Assembly: GCF_031582905.1 (NCBI RefSeq)
Contig: NZ_CP133990.1
Location: forward strand, 3,224,001 to 3,288,000
Origin: Pengzhenrongella sp031582905
Lineage (GTDB): Bacteria > Actinomycetota > Actinomycetes > Actinomycetales > Cellulomonadaceae
Reading direction: 5' to 3'
DNA length: 64,000 bases
The first letter of the stretch is position 1. Each line of letters begins with the position of its first letter. A program made the translations under genes and the position numbers. A model generated the notes under the pieces. It saw only the letters and a program-made list of their open reading frames with translations, did not search any database and was not told the DNA's origin. This document shows positions 16,710 to 26,336 of this stretch, piece by piece.

Positions 16710-19620
16710 GTGATGTCGATGCACAAGCTGACGGCTGGGGACGGGTACACGTACCTGACCCGGCACGTCGCCGCCGGCGACACCGACCTGGGGCCTGGGC
16801 AGGCGCTGAGTCGGTACTACCAGCAGACCGGCAACCCCGCCGGCCGGTGGCACGGTGCCGGCCTCGCCGGACTGGGCGCCGGCGCGGTCGAACAGCTCGT
16901 GCCGGGAGCTCAGGTCAGCGAACAAGCGATGGCCGCGCTCTTCCGCGACGGCACTGACCCCGTCACCGGGGCGCCCCTCGGGCGGCCGTACAACCGCTAC
17001 GACCCACCAGCGCAGGGGGCGATGACGGCCACCGCGGTGCGCAGCGCCGGCACGCCGTTGTCGGGTACGACCTGACCTTCACCGTGCCGAAGTCTGTCTC
17101 GGTGTTGTGGGGCCTTGCCGACGACCGGACCCGAGCAACGGTTTACGCCGCGCATCGAGCGGCTCTCGATGACGCCTTGGCCTTCGTCGAGCGGTCCGTC
17201 ATCCGCACCCGAGTCGGCGAGGCGGGCCGGCGGCAGGTCACCACCCGCGGCATGATCGCCGCCGCTTTCGACCACTGGGACACCCGCGCGGCCGACCCGA
17301 ATCTGCACACGCACGTCGTCGTCGCCAACAAGGTGCAGGGTCCGGGTGGCGTGTGGCGGTCGGTCGATGGCAAGACGGTCCACGCCGCGACCATCACCGT
17401 CTCAGAGCTGTACGACACGCTGCTCGCCGACGAGCTCGCCCGCCGGCTCCCGGTCCACTGGTCGCACCGCGATCGCGGCCCACGGCGGAATGCCGCCTTC
17501 GAGATCGACGGCATCGACGACGACGTCCTGGCGCACTTCTCGGCTCGATCTGAGCAGATCCACTGCGCCGAACAGGATTGGGCCGCCAAGTTCGTCGCGG
17601 ACCACGGTCGGGAGCCGACGCGAGTCGAGACGACGAAGGCGCGCCAGTATCTCGCCCGCACCATTCGCCCGCCCAAGACGGTCCGGCCGCTGGTCGAGCT
17701 GCTGACCGAGTGGGCCAACCGCGCCCGCGCGCTCACCGGTGTCGAGCCGCAGGACCTTGCGGCCAGGGCCCTACAAGGGCGGTACGGACGCGCGCTGCAT
17801 GTCCACGACATCGGACCTGAGGTGCGGGCGGCCATGGTGGACCAGCTGCTGGCCGAGGTGTCGGCCAAGCGGTCGGTGTGGACCACGTGGAACCTGGCCA
17901 CCGAGGCACTCCGCGCCTCCAAGCCCCTGCGCATGGCATCGCCCGCCGAGCGACGCGCGCTCCTTGACGCGCTCGTCACCGAAGCGGCTCGGGACTGCGT
18001 GCACCTGGACGAGACACGCGAGCCGGAAACCCGTCGGGTCGGGGAGAACCTGTACTCCTCCACCGAGCTGCTCGCTGCAGAACGAGCGCTCATCGACGGG
18101 GCCGAGACGGACGCGCTTCCCCTCTCCCCGCGCTCATGCGCATAGGGCTGGTTCACCGGCTGCCGCCTCACACCGTCGGGCTCGCACCCGACCAGGTCGC
18201 CGCGGTCGAGGCGATCGTGGGCTCTGCCCGCGTGGTCGACGCACTCGTCGGACCGGCCGGCTCGGGCAAGACCACCACCCTGCGAGCGCTGACCGACTTC
18301 TGGCAGCGCACCGTCGGCCCGGTCGTGGGCCTGGCACCGTCGGCCACCGCCGCGCACACCCTCTCGGAGAGCCTTGGGATCGACTGTGAGACCACCGCCA
18401 AGTGGCTGTACGAGACGACCGGCACCGGCGCCCACGACCGCGCCCGTACGTTCCTGCAGACGCAGCGCGACCTGGAGGCAGCGACGGACTACTTCACAGC
18501 CCGCGAGGGACGCCGGGCGCAGGGGGCGGTCGCGGCCGAGCAACAACGCTGGACGTTCACTGCTGGCCAGTTGGTCATCGTCGACGAGGCGTCGCTCGCC
18601 GACACCCGCACCCTCGCTGCCCTGACCGGCCAGGCGCGCGAGGCGGGCGCCAAGATGCTGCTGGTCGGCGACCACCTGCAGCGCGAATCCGTCGACGCCG
18701 GCGGCGCGTTCGCGATGCTCGCCCGACGCGGACCCACCGCCGAGCTCACCTCACTGTGGCGCTTCGCCCACCCCTGGGAAGCCCGCGCCAGCCTCGAGCT
18801 CCGCCACGCCCAAGCGTCCGCGCTCGACGCCTACGACGCGCACGGTGCCTTCACGGCGGGGCCCCAGGACGACATGCTCGACGCCGCACTGGACGCCGTG
18901 ACGGCCGCCCGCCAGGGCGGTCGGACAGCGGTTCTGCAGGCGGCGGACAACCGCACCGTGCGTGATCTCAACACCCGCGCCCACGCCGACGGCGTCCTGA
19001 CGGGCACGGTCAGCCACAGCGGCGTCGTCCTGCACGACGGCCTCACCGCCGGGATCGGCGACCGCATCGTCACCCGCCACAACAACCGCCGACTGGCCAC
19101 CGATCGGGGGTACATCCGCAACGGGGACCTGTGGGACATCGCCGCACTCCTCCCCGACGGCTCCATCCGCGCCCGACCGGCGGGCGCGCCCACCGGTGCC
19201 ACGGTGAGGCTGCCCGCCGCCTACGTCGCGGAGCACGTCGAGCTGGGCTACGCCACCTCCACCGCTCGCAGCCAGGGCATCACCGTCGACGAGACCCACA
19301 CCATCGCGGCCCCCGGAATGGCGCGTGAGGACCTCTACGTCGCCATGAGTCGAGGCCGCCTTCACAACCACACCTACGTGGTGCTGGACCAACCGGACCC
19401 CGACTGCCTGCCCTCGCCCGCTCTCCCGGCGACGGCGCGCGGCGTGCTCGAGCAGATCCTCGCGACCACGCACGCGGAGCGGTCCGCTACCGAGACCTGG
19501 GAGACCTTCCACACCGACCAGCCGGCGCCGGTCACGCCTACGACTCACGAGCCTGCGCCGCCCGTCATCGCCGTGCCGAGCCACCCATCCCCGCCCCGCG
19601 CGCCCGTCATCGGCATCTGA
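16710..19620 (+). CDS. MobF-family relaxase-helicase (TraI/TrwC-like), two frameshifts
   Basis: The conjugative relaxase would nick oriT and unwind the strand for transfer. Relaxase domain: N-terminal catalytic Tyr region (YTYLTRHVAAGD, RYYQQTGNPAGRWHG), the strand YDLTFTVPKSVSVLWGL, and the metal-binding His triad in HWDTRAADPNLHTHVVV near residue 200. Helicase domain: Walker A GPAGSGKTTT (about residue 515), Walker B VIVDEASL, GDHLQRESVDAGGAF, STARSQGITVDETHTI and VAMSRGR (motifs III, V, VI). About 970 residues if continuous, normal for the family. Frames change near 17045 and at 18121. Adding one C to a CCCC run repairs the second. Start is GTG 16710 or ATG 16713. Confidence 0.88.
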
Positions 19621-19742
19621 CAACGGAGAACGGAGGTCCCGTCACCCGTCATCCACAGCCCGCACGCCTGGCGCACCCCGCGCCGCCCTTCCGGGGCCAC
19701 TGTGGCTCCGGAAGACAGCCGTCACACCGAAGGAGAACCGCC

Positions 19743-19955
19743 ATGACCACGACCACGCGGCCGGACGCCGCCACCGTCACCCCCGCTCGCCAGTACTACC
19801 GGGTCAAGGACGCGGCCGCGGTGCTCAGCGTGCCCGTCCGCACGCTGTACCACCTGGCCGACACCGGCCAGATCCCCTGCCGCCGCCTCGGCACGGTGAT
19901 CCTGCTCCCGGCGTCGTGGGTGGACCAGGAGCCGGTCATGCCGCGCCGGCGCTGA
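19743..19955 (+). CDS. xis: excisionase / MerR-type helix-turn-helix DNA-binding protein
   Basis: A 70-residue protein with a winged-helix excisionase fold: YRVKDAAAVLSVPVRTLYHL (helix-turn-helix) followed by ADTGQIPCRRLGTVILLPASWV (wing and final helix). A purine-rich box (GAAGGAGAACCGCC) precedes ATG 19743. Its TGA shares one base with the integrase ATG, so the two are translationally coupled, the usual arrangement in actinobacterial integrative elements. It would bend the att DNA and favour excision. A purely regulatory role cannot be excluded. Confidence 0.85.
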   Translation: MTTTTRPDAATVTPARQYYRVKDAAAVLSVPVRTLYHLADTGQIPCRRLGTVILLPASWVDQEPVMPRRR

Positions 19956-21061
19956 TGTCCGTCACCCGCCGCCAGCTGCCGACCGGCACGGTCACCTGGC
20001 GGGCGAAGGTCTTCTTCGAGCATCGTGTCATCGCGGAGAAGTCCTTCGCCCGCCGCGGCGACGCCAGACGGTGGGAGGAGGACCAGCTCGCCAAGCTGCG
20101 CAACGGCACCTGGATCGACCCGGCGCGAGGGCGCGTCACCTTCGAGGCACTCGCGGCGGAGTGGCAGGCATCGCGCCAGCACCTCGCCGTCCGCAGCCAG
20201 GAGACCACGCAGTTCCTGCTCCGCTCGTACATCCTGCCCGTCATCGGTCGCCTGCCGATCGGGGCCATCTCCGCAACCGATGTCGAGCGCGTGCTGACCG
20301 CGATGACGGCCCGCGGCCTGGCGACGGCGAGCAGGCGTCGGGTGCTGTCCGTCGTCCGGCTGGTGCTCGACTACGGGGTGCGCGACCGACGTCTCTCCGT
20401 CAACGTCGCGCGGTCGGTCGCGCTGCCTCGCGGCTCGACCAAGCGGGAGCCGCACTGGCTCCGCGCCGAGCAGCTCGGCCGGCTGGCCGACGCCATGCCG
20501 CCGACGTGCCGCCCCGTGGTGCTGTTCCTCGGTCTGTCCGGGTGCCGGTTCTCGGAGATGGCCGCGCTCAGGGTCGACGACGTCGTCCAGACGCCGCACG
20601 GGCTGGGCGTCCGGATCCACCGGGCCGCCCCGCAGTCCAAGCGGACCAGCGGCGCGGTCTTCGGATCGACCAAGACGCACCAGACGCGGACCGTGCCCGT
20701 GCCTCCGACGCTCCAGGCGTACGTCAACGAGCGGATCGCGAGTGCGACGCCAGGTTCGTACCTGTTCCCCAGCCCGACCGGCGCGATCTGGACCAACACC
20801 AACTTCCGCGTCCGCTCCCGGTGGACCGAGACCACCGCATCGGTGGGCCTTGTCGGCACGACGATCCACGACCTGCGGCACACCGCCGCCTCCCTGCTCA
20901 TCGCCGCCGGGGCTGACCCCAAGGCGGTGCAGACGATCCTCGGCCACGCGACCGCGACGATGACCATGGACCTCTACGGGCACCTGTTCTCCGAGGCGCC
21001 GTGGGTGGCGATGGAGCGCATGCCGACCTTCCCGGAGCAGCCCTCCGCCGACGGAGGGTGA
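19955..21061 (+). CDS. int: tyrosine site-specific integrase
   Basis: A 368-residue phage-type integrase that would recombine attP with the tRNA-Arg attB. An arm-binding N-terminal domain (TWRAKVFFEHRVIAEKSFAR) precedes a core-binding SAM-like domain (TFEALAAEWQASRQHLAVRS). In the catalytic domain, Arg sits in SGCRFSEMAALRVDD (about residue 198), Lys in GSTKTHQTRTVPVP, HxxR in HDLRHTAASLLIAAG (about 305), and then LGHATATMTMDLYGHL with the nucleophilic Tyr near 340. All five catalytic positions are present, so it should be active. The start overlaps the xis stop by one base. Confidence 0.93.
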   Translation: MSVTRRQLPTGTVTWRAKVFFEHRVIAEKSFARRGDARRWEEDQLAKLRNGTWIDPARGRVTFEALAAEWQASRQHLAVRSQETTQFLLRSYILPVIGRLPIGAISATDVERVLTAMTARGLATASRRRVLSVVRLVLDYGVRDRRLSVNVARSVALPRGSTKREPHWLRAEQLGRLADAMPPTCRPVVLFLGLSGCRFSEMAALRVDDVVQTPHGLGVRIHRAAPQSKRTSGAVFGSTKTHQTRTVPVPPTLQAYVNERIASATPGSYLFPSPTGAIWTNTNFRVRSRWTETTASVGLVGTTIHDLRHTAASLLIAAGADPKAVQTILGHATATMTMDLYGHLFSEAPWVAMERMPTFPEQPSADGG

Positions 21062-21191
21062 TCGGCTTACTCCGATGGACCATCGGCCTCGATCGTGGCT
21101 GCCTACCGCCATGACCAGCGCCATTGTTGACGATCCAGAAGCCCGGGAGGATGCTGACAATCCGTACACCGAAAGGTGAGGGTGGTACGTC

Positions 21192-21362
21192 ATGACTCCG
21201 GCGGGCGAGCGCCTAGCGGGCCCCGATGCGATGCCGCGGTACCGCGCCAAGTGTTCCTGTGGCGTCGACGAGGATGTCTATACCTCCTTGGACGAGTGCC
21301 CGAAGATGGACAATCACGTGATCGGCGAAGACTACATATTCTCCTGCGAATTCGTGAAGTAG
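21192..21362 (+). CDS. 56-residue cysteine-containing hypothetical protein
   Basis: A short gene starting MTPAGERLAGPDAMPRYRAK and continuing CSCGVDEDVYTSLDECPKMD, then ending IFSCEFVK. The CxC plus two later Cys suggest a small metal-binding or disulfide fold. A GAGGGTGG box precedes the ATG. Its stop lies only 4 bp before the left end of the IS3 element. If the IS and one target duplicate are removed, the next gene (now at 22736) begins 7 bp after this stop. It was therefore probably the first gene of a small operon. The family is unknown. Confidence 0.55.
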   Translation: MTPAGERLAGPDAMPRYRAKCSCGVDEDVYTSLDECPKMDNHVIGEDYIFSCEFVK

Positions 21363-21396
21363 ACCGTGATTCGCCCCGGGTTCGGTGGAGGCCCGG

Positions 21397-22328
21397 TTAT
21401 CTGGCTCCGGCAGTGAGTTCGGCCGGTGCGGTTGCAGGGTAGTGCGCCCAGTAGTGCTGCTCGAGCTCTGCTGGTGGGACCAGTCCGATCTCGCCGTGCA
21501 GGCGCCGGTGGTTGAACCAGTCGACGTACTCGGCGACGGCGATCTCGACGTCGGCGACGGACTTCCAGCCCCTGGTGGGCGCATCGCGGGGTTGCGGATG
21601 CACTCGGTCTTGAACAGCGCGTTGAACGCCTCGGCCAGGGCGTTGTCGTAGGAGTCGCCCTTGGAGCCGACCGAAGCGACGGCCTTGGCCTCGGCGAGCC
21701 GCTCGGTGTAGCGAATCGCTCGGTACTGCACTCCGCGGTCGCTGTGATGGGTCAGGCCGGTCACGTCCTGCCCGGCGCGAAGCCGTGCCCACAGGCCCAT
21801 GTCGAGTGCGTCCAGGGCCAGATCGGTGCGTAGCGAGGTCGAGACCTGCCACCCCACGACCAGCCGGGAGAACACGTCGATGACGAACGCCGCGTAGGTC
21901 CACCCGGCGTGGGTGCGCACGTAGGTCAGGTCCGCGACCCACAGCTGGTTCGGTGCGTCCGCGACGAACGCGCGGTCCACCAGATCCGCCGGCCGCTCGG
22001 TCTGCGCACCGTCGCTGGTGGTCGTGCGGCGGGTCTTCTCCCGGCTGATCCCGCGCAGCCCCTCGGCCCGCATGAGCCGTTCCACCGTGCACCTCGCCAC
22101 CGCGGTGCCGGTCCGGTTCAGCTCGGCCCAGACCTTCTTGGCCCCGTAGACGCACAAGTTCTCCTGGAAGGTCTTGCGGATCAACGGCACCAACTGCGCA
22201 TCGCGAACCGCACGCGCCGACGGGGCCCGCGTGCTGGTCGCGTAGTACGTGCTCGGAGCGATCTGCGCCGCAGTGCCCTTGAGCACCGCGCAGATCGGCT
22301 CGACCCCGAGCTCGCGCCCCTCCACCAC
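21397..22328 (-). CDS. IS3-family transposase OrfB (DDE, rve integrase core; frameshifted)
   Basis: The catalytic half of the IS3 transposase. Conserved sequence: CVYGAKKVWAELNRTG (HTH_21-like), NQLWVADLTYVRTHAGW (first Asp), THHSDRGVQYRAIRYTERL (second Asp), GDSYDNALAEAFNALFKTE (Glu), and WFNHRRLHGEIGLVPPAE near the end. IS3 elements normally make an OrfAB fusion by programmed -1 slippage, and the frame is open upstream toward orfA, in line with this. A separate frameshift near 21575 splits the last 58 residues and is repaired by adding one G to a GGGG run, so I treat it as a likely consensus error. Confidence 0.85.
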
Positions 22329-22357
22329 CTCGTGGCGGTGAGCGTCGATGTAGTCGA

Positions 22358-22678
22358 CTACCTGACGGACGGGCGGTCGAGCTCCGCCGCGAAGAAAGCC
22401 GAAGCCGTCTTCAAGATGTGGTTCGCCCGCCGCAACTCCTTGACCTCACGCTCTAGCTCGGTGATCCGTGCCGCGTCCTGGCTCGTCGTCCCGGCCCGCT
22501 GCCCGCCGTCGATCTCCGCACGCTTGACCCACGTGCGCAACGCCTCCGGGTGCACGTCCAGATGGCCCGCGACCCGACGGACCACGACCATCCGCTGCTC
22601 ACCCGCCGCGATCGCGTCCAACGCCATCCTCGTGGCCCGCTCACGCAGCTCCTCGCTGTACTTCTTCGGTGCCGGCAT
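22358..22678 (-). CDS. IS3-family transposase OrfA (helix-turn-helix)
   Basis: A DNA-binding protein of about 106 residues (HTH_Tnp_1): MPAPKKYSEELRERATRMAL, then AGHLDVHPEALRTWVKRAEI (helix-turn-helix). A heptad-rich coiled-coil tail (ITELEREVKELRRANHILK) pairs with the OrfAB product. The open frame runs 33 bp further up into the terminal inverted repeat, but MPAPKKY is the standard start for this family. It overlaps the orfB frame region as expected for programmed frameshifting. Confidence 0.9.
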   Translation of the reverse strand: MPAPKKYSEELRERATRMALDAIAAGEQRMVVVRRVAGHLDVHPEALRTWVKRAEIDGGQRAGTTSQDAARITELEREVKELRRANHILKTASAFFAAELDRPSVR

Positions 22679-22735
22679 GACTCTCATCCTTCCTGGGTTG
22701 AGAGCCTCCACCGAACCCGGGGCGAATCACCGCGC

Positions 22736-23659
22736 ATGAACGGGCTTCTCGAGAAAGCGGCCAGTCTGTTTGACCGCCGATTCATCCTCAACGCTTACCT
22801 TCCCGTGCTAGTCGCCAGCCTAGCGGCCACGCTCATTGTCGGGCACACCACTGGCGCTCTACCGCAATGGATAGCCGCTTGGACGGGCTTGGATGGCTTC
22901 ACACGGGTGCTGGCTATCGCAGCAGTCCTCACCGTCACTTGGTTCCTGGCTGGCGTTCTCTCAAGTCAGTACCGCAATATCACACAACTCTACGAGGGTT
23001 ACCCGCTGCTTCGCGTGCGCCGTTTAGCCCCCGTCGCTGCGTCCCTAGTCGAATACCACTTGAAGCGTCGCAATGAGTTGCTGCGCAGCCCAATCGGCAG
23101 CGACGCCGCGTACTACGGTTACCCCAGAGGCAACAGGGAGGAATTCCTGCCAACAGCGCTCGGGAATGCGCTTCGAGGGGCCGAGTACTACTCTAAGCAT
23201 CGCTACGGGGCGCCCGCGACGTTTTTATGGCCACGCCTATACTATCTTGCTCCAGAGCGCTACAGAGTCGACCTGGCGCAGTTTCGCACTGACTACGAGT
23301 GGCTCCTAGGGGTCTCGCTTCTTCTCGCCAGTCTGTCCAGCGGCCTCGGCGTCGTCCAATTGGCTGTCGGAGCGTCGCCCCTTCTGTTCGCCGGAACATT
23401 CGGTGGCGGACTGTTGCTGTCTCTCTGCGCATACCGGGCCGCCGTGAGCTCAGCGATTGAGTACGGAGCGCAACTTCGCGCTGGTGTCGACCTGTATCGA
23501 ACGGCAGTCCTGGTGCACCTGCGATGGCCCGCCCCCACAACTGAGGAGCAGGAGCGGGACAGCTGGGGCGAGGTACGCCGAGTCCACATCGGCGGTGAGC
23601 ATCGCTGGAGCGGGTACGCACCCCTCGCGCCGCACACCGGAGGCGCACCAGACGCTTGA
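22736..23659 (+). CDS. hypothetical four-helix membrane protein of an IS-split cassette
   Basis: A 307-residue protein with two N-terminal transmembrane helices (about 20-38 and 57-76), a large polar middle region (residues about 80-190, ending TFLWPRLYYLAPERYRVDLA), then two more helices (about 195-240). The basic/acidic C-terminus ends GEHRWSGYAPLAPHTGG. It starts ATG 22736, only 6 bp from the IS3 right end, so its native promoter and ribosome-binding region have been displaced. GC is lower than the host. No family is recognised. The SAF-domain gene follows 67 bp downstream on the same strand. Confidence 0.7.
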   Translation: MNGLLEKAASLFDRRFILNAYLPVLVASLAATLIVGHTTGALPQWIAAWTGLDGFTRVLAIAAVLTVTWFLAGVLSSQYRNITQLYEGYPLLRVRRLAPVAASLVEYHLKRRNELLRSPIGSDAAYYGYPRGNREEFLPTALGNALRGAEYYSKHRYGAPATFLWPRLYYLAPERYRVDLAQFRTDYEWLLGVSLLLASLSSGLGVVQLAVGASPLLFAGTFGGGLLLSLCAYRAAVSSAIEYGAQLRAGVDLYRTAVLVHLRWPAPTTEEQERDSWGEVRRVHIGGEHRWSGYAPLAPHTGGAPDA

Positions 23660-23726
23660 CGAGACCACACGGGCTGAGCGCAGCGTGTCGCTGCTCGCCT
23701 CGGGGCCCGGTCCCTAGGGTGGGCGA

Positions 23727-24359
23727 GTGTCCAGCCCGACGTCGACGCCACCCATGGGTAAGCCGACGCTAGCCAACACCCCGAGACGCTCGCCGATGCG
23801 GGCCTCCACGCTGATCGGCATTGGAGTGCTTGCTTTGACCGCCATGGGTATCGTATATCTACGTGCCAACGGCACAGAATCGGTTTGGGTCGTTACTCGC
23901 GATGTACCCGCTTACCACCAAGTTCGCCAACTAGACTTGAGCATGGAAGATGTCCCAAGGACCAGTGTCCCTAACGACGCTTTAACCGATGAAGATGCGA
24001 TTCTGGGCAAGTACACGGTGCAATCGATGAGTCGTGGAGATCCCATTACCCGTGGAGCGCTCGGGCCCGCGCAGATCGGGGCGGTCGTGGACGGCCTATC
24101 TCTAGTCGCACTGCCGGCCACCCTCCCGCAGGTCCTTAACGGCGAACTGCGCCGGGGAGACACCATCGAATTGCTGTTCGCTTCCCGCATTGATGGCCAG
24201 GCAGTCTCGATTCCTGGGGTGTCAGTGATAGATGTAAGGAGAGCCGAGCGAGCCTACACGTTGACTGTCGGTTTAAGTGACGACCAACTGGCGGACTTCA
24301 GGACGGCTGACTGGCAGGACTGGTCGGCCGTCCGCAGTGAGCCATACGCGTCGCCGTGA
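23727..24359 (+). CDS. SAF-domain membrane-anchored protein
   Basis: A 210-residue protein with a polar N-terminus, one transmembrane helix (residues about 27-46, STLIGIGVLALTAMGIVYL) and a SAF domain. The SAF part reads VWVVTRDVPAYHQVRQLDLS, then DEDAILGKYTVQSMSRGDPIT, like CpaB/RcpC or antifreeze-like SAF modules that bind glycans or act in pilus assembly. No other pilus gene is nearby. It starts at GTG 23727 and follows the four-helix membrane protein, so the two probably work together at the envelope. Function unknown; the SAF call is by sequence pattern. Confidence 0.65.
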   Translation: MSSPTSTPPMGKPTLANTPRRSPMRASTLIGIGVLALTAMGIVYLRANGTESVWVVTRDVPAYHQVRQLDLSMEDVPRTSVPNDALTDEDAILGKYTVQSMSRGDPITRGALGPAQIGAVVDGLSLVALPATLPQVLNGELRRGDTIELLFASRIDGQAVSIPGVSVIDVRRAERAYTLTVGLSDDQLADFRTADWQDWSAVRSEPYASP

Positions 24360-24473
24360 CGCCCAGTCGGCGACTTGGCCGCAGGGGTTTCTCACTTCGC
24401 GAGAGACTACGGGCACGACAAGCACGACAGTGACGGCCGCGCCGTACCAACCGCCGCTGCAACCGAAAGTGGC

Positions 24474-25325
24474 TCATCGCGAACGAGGGTGTGGTCGGGG
24501 TCTGAACCCGCTGGTCTCGAGCAGGCATTTGGCGATGCAGTTGGAGGTTGCGGAAGCCGAGGGTGGATCCGCGTAGGTGCTCCGGTCGGCAGTTGATCGC
24601 TTCGGTCGGCCCGTTGCTGGTGCGGGGGCGGTCGAAGTAGGCCAGGACGTCGGTGGCGCGCTTGGTCAGGGTTCTCCCGAGGGTGATGAGTTCGGTCAAG
24701 GCGGCCGGGACACCGCAGCTGAGGGCCGCGATCGGCGCGGTCATTCGCTGCCGGCTGCGGGGCCGGTCTGGTTCGCGGTAGGCGGCGGTCATGCGTTGGT
24801 AGTTGCCCCAGGTCGCCTCGACCTGCACGTGCTCGAGGGCGCACAGGGCGGTCAGCCGCTGGTGCTGCCGGTCGGTGAGCAGCTCGACACCGGTGTGCAG
24901 GGTCCGGCGGACGCGGTAGAGCGGATCGCCGGTGCGGCCGCAGGGACGGTGCAGGTCCTGCTGGACGCGTCGCCGGCGTCGGTCGAGCGCGGCGCCGGCC
25001 AGGCGCACGATGTAAAAGGGTCCATGACCGCAACGGCGTCGGGCAGCTCTTCGGTCGTGGTGGTCTTGAAGCCGGTGAAGCCGTCCATCGCGACGACCTC
25101 GATCGCCTCCCGCCAGGCCTCGGGGCGGGTGGCCAGCCCACTGCATGAATGCCTGCTTGGAGCGGCCCTCGACCATGTCCAGCAGCCGTGCCGGTCCCGT
25201 ACCGGCACGGACCGCGGTTAGATCGATGATCACCGCGGCGTACTTCTCGCCGCGGCGGGTGTGCCGCCACGGGTGCTCATCGACGCCGACAACCTGCACC
25301 CCGTCGCCGCCGAGTTCATCGGCTA
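24474..25325 (-). pseudogene. ISL3-family transposase remnant
   Basis: The minus strand encodes VVGVDEHPWRHTRRGEKYAAV, ARLLDMVEGRSKQAFMQW, then in another frame TRPEAWREAIEVVAMDGFTG (catalytic Asp region). It returns to the first frame for YIVRLAGAALDRRRRRVQQD and ATDVLAYFDRPRTSNGPTEA, and ends in a third frame (NCIAKCLLETSGFRP). These are the conserved blocks of DDE_Tnp_ISL3. At least three frame changes are present and the N-terminal 150 or so residues are missing, so this is a dead copy. On its right it abuts a fragment of a plus-strand gene. Confidence 0.85.
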
Positions 25326-25535
25326 CGACACGCGGATCGAGACCTTCCGCGACATGGGTGACTTCGTCGAGGTCGTCGAGGCGCGTGTGATCGCGGTCGC
25401 GGTCGACGCCATCCACGCCGGCACGCCAACTTCGTCGTCACCATGGCTCCCACCGAGCACGACCCCGCCCAGGCGGTCAGCATCCCGTTGGTGTTCATCG
25501 GGCGCGTGACCGCTGCGATCAAGAAGGCGCCCTGA
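25326..25535 (+). pseudogene. 3' fragment of an unidentified gene, truncated by ISL3 remnant
   Basis: The plus strand reads GYDTRIETFRDMGDFVEVVE, then ARVIAVAVDAIHAG, then after a frame change near 25425 ANFVVTMAPTEHDPAQAVSI and PLVFIGRVTAAIKKAP before a TGA. Both pieces look like real protein. The upstream part of the gene is replaced by the ISL3 remnant. I do not recognise the family. Confidence 0.5.
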
Positions 25536-25628
25536 CCGACCCGTCACAACTTCACCCGCACCACAGTCACAGTCACTTGTTCGAGGCACTTAGCCTCTTG
25601 CCCGTACCCGTCCCAGCATTGGAGTCAC

Positions 25629-26231
25629 GTGAGCACCACCACCGAGCAGCAGCCGCCCGCCGACTGGAAGGCCATGAAGAAGGCCGAAAAGAAGGCGCGC
25701 CCCTGGTACAAGAAGAAGCGCTTCGTCATCCCGCTCATCGTGCTGGCGCTGATCGTCATCGGTCAGCTCGCTGGCGGTGGCGACGAGACGCCGGCAGCCG
25801 AGGCTCCGCCCGCCGCGACGCAGGAGGACGCGCCGGCCGAGCAGCCCGCAGCCGAGGAGCCCGCCGCCGAGGAGCCGGCTCCCGAGCCGGAGCCCGAGCC
25901 CGCCGAGGAGCCCGCGATCGTGGTCTCGGCCCAGGAGATGATCACGGCGCTGGAGGGCAACGCGCTGAACGCGAAGAACACCTACGAGGGCAAGCAGGTC
26001 GCCATCAGCGGGTTTGTCGGGAGCATCGACGCCTCAGGCGACTACTTCGCCGTGGACCCCGAGCCCGAAGCCATCATCTTCACGGGCATCCAGGCCATGA
26101 CGGGCGAGGAGTTCCTCGACCAGCTAGCTACCCTCAGCCAGGGCCAGGCAGTGACGGTGACCGGCACGGTCACAAGCGTCGGCGAGGTCATGGGCTACTC
26201 GATCGAGACCGAGTCCATCGTCGGTCAGTAA
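25629..26231 (+). CDS. membrane-anchored protein with Ala/Pro/Glu linker and OB-fold-like domain
   Basis: A 200-residue protein. A Lys-rich cytoplasmic start (KKAEKKARPWYKKKRF) leads to one transmembrane helix (residues about 33-49, VIPLIVLALIVIGQLAG). An acidic Ala/Pro/Glu linker follows (about 52-96), then a domain containing NTYEGKQVAISGFVGSIDAS and QAVTVTGTVTSVGEV. This domain resembles the tRNA_anti-like/OB-fold modules found in secreted bacterial proteins. The start is GTG 25629. A strong hairpin terminator lies 20 bp after the stop, so it is a single-gene unit. It is cargo of the element; its role is unknown. Confidence 0.7.
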   Translation: MSTTTEQQPPADWKAMKKAEKKARPWYKKKRFVIPLIVLALIVIGQLAGGGDETPAAEAPPAATQEDAPAEQPAAEEPAAEEPAPEPEPEPAEEPAIVVSAQEMITALEGNALNAKNTYEGKQVAISGFVGSIDASGDYFAVDPEPEAIIFTGIQAMTGEEFLDQLATLSQGQAVTVTGTVTSVGEVMGYSIETESIVGQ

Positions 26232-26251
26232 CCCTAAGCAGTACCCGAAGC

Positions 26252-26300
26252 ACGCCAGTGCCCCGCCGCAATCTCCCAGTGACCGGCGGGGCACTGGCGT
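26252..26300 (+). terminator. hairpin terminator after the OB-fold-like gene
   Basis: A perfect 17-bp inverted repeat (arms 26252-26268 and 26284-26300; left arm begins ACGCCAGTGCCCC) with a 15-nt loop, placed just after the stop at 26231. No U-tract follows, as is common in high-GC actinobacteria. Confidence 0.8.
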
Positions 26301-26336
26301 CTCTACACCCTGCACATCCTGAGAGAGGAGGAGGAC

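Larger units (their letters stand above)
21367..22729. mobile_element. IS3-family insertion sequence
   Basis: 1363 bp bounded by inverted repeats of about 26 bp (left end begins TGATTCGCCCCGGGTTCGGT; the right end is its complement). It is flanked by a CCG direct repeat (21364-21366 and 22730-22732), consistent with the 3-bp duplication of this family. It carries orfA and orfB on the minus strand. The intact ends and target duplication indicate recent insertion. Confidence 0.92.

Noticed and set aside
17084..19620. Relaxase and helicase as separate genes
   Set aside because: Each piece is one portion of the MobF domain order. The breaks fit single-base errors and the second piece has no plausible start of its own.
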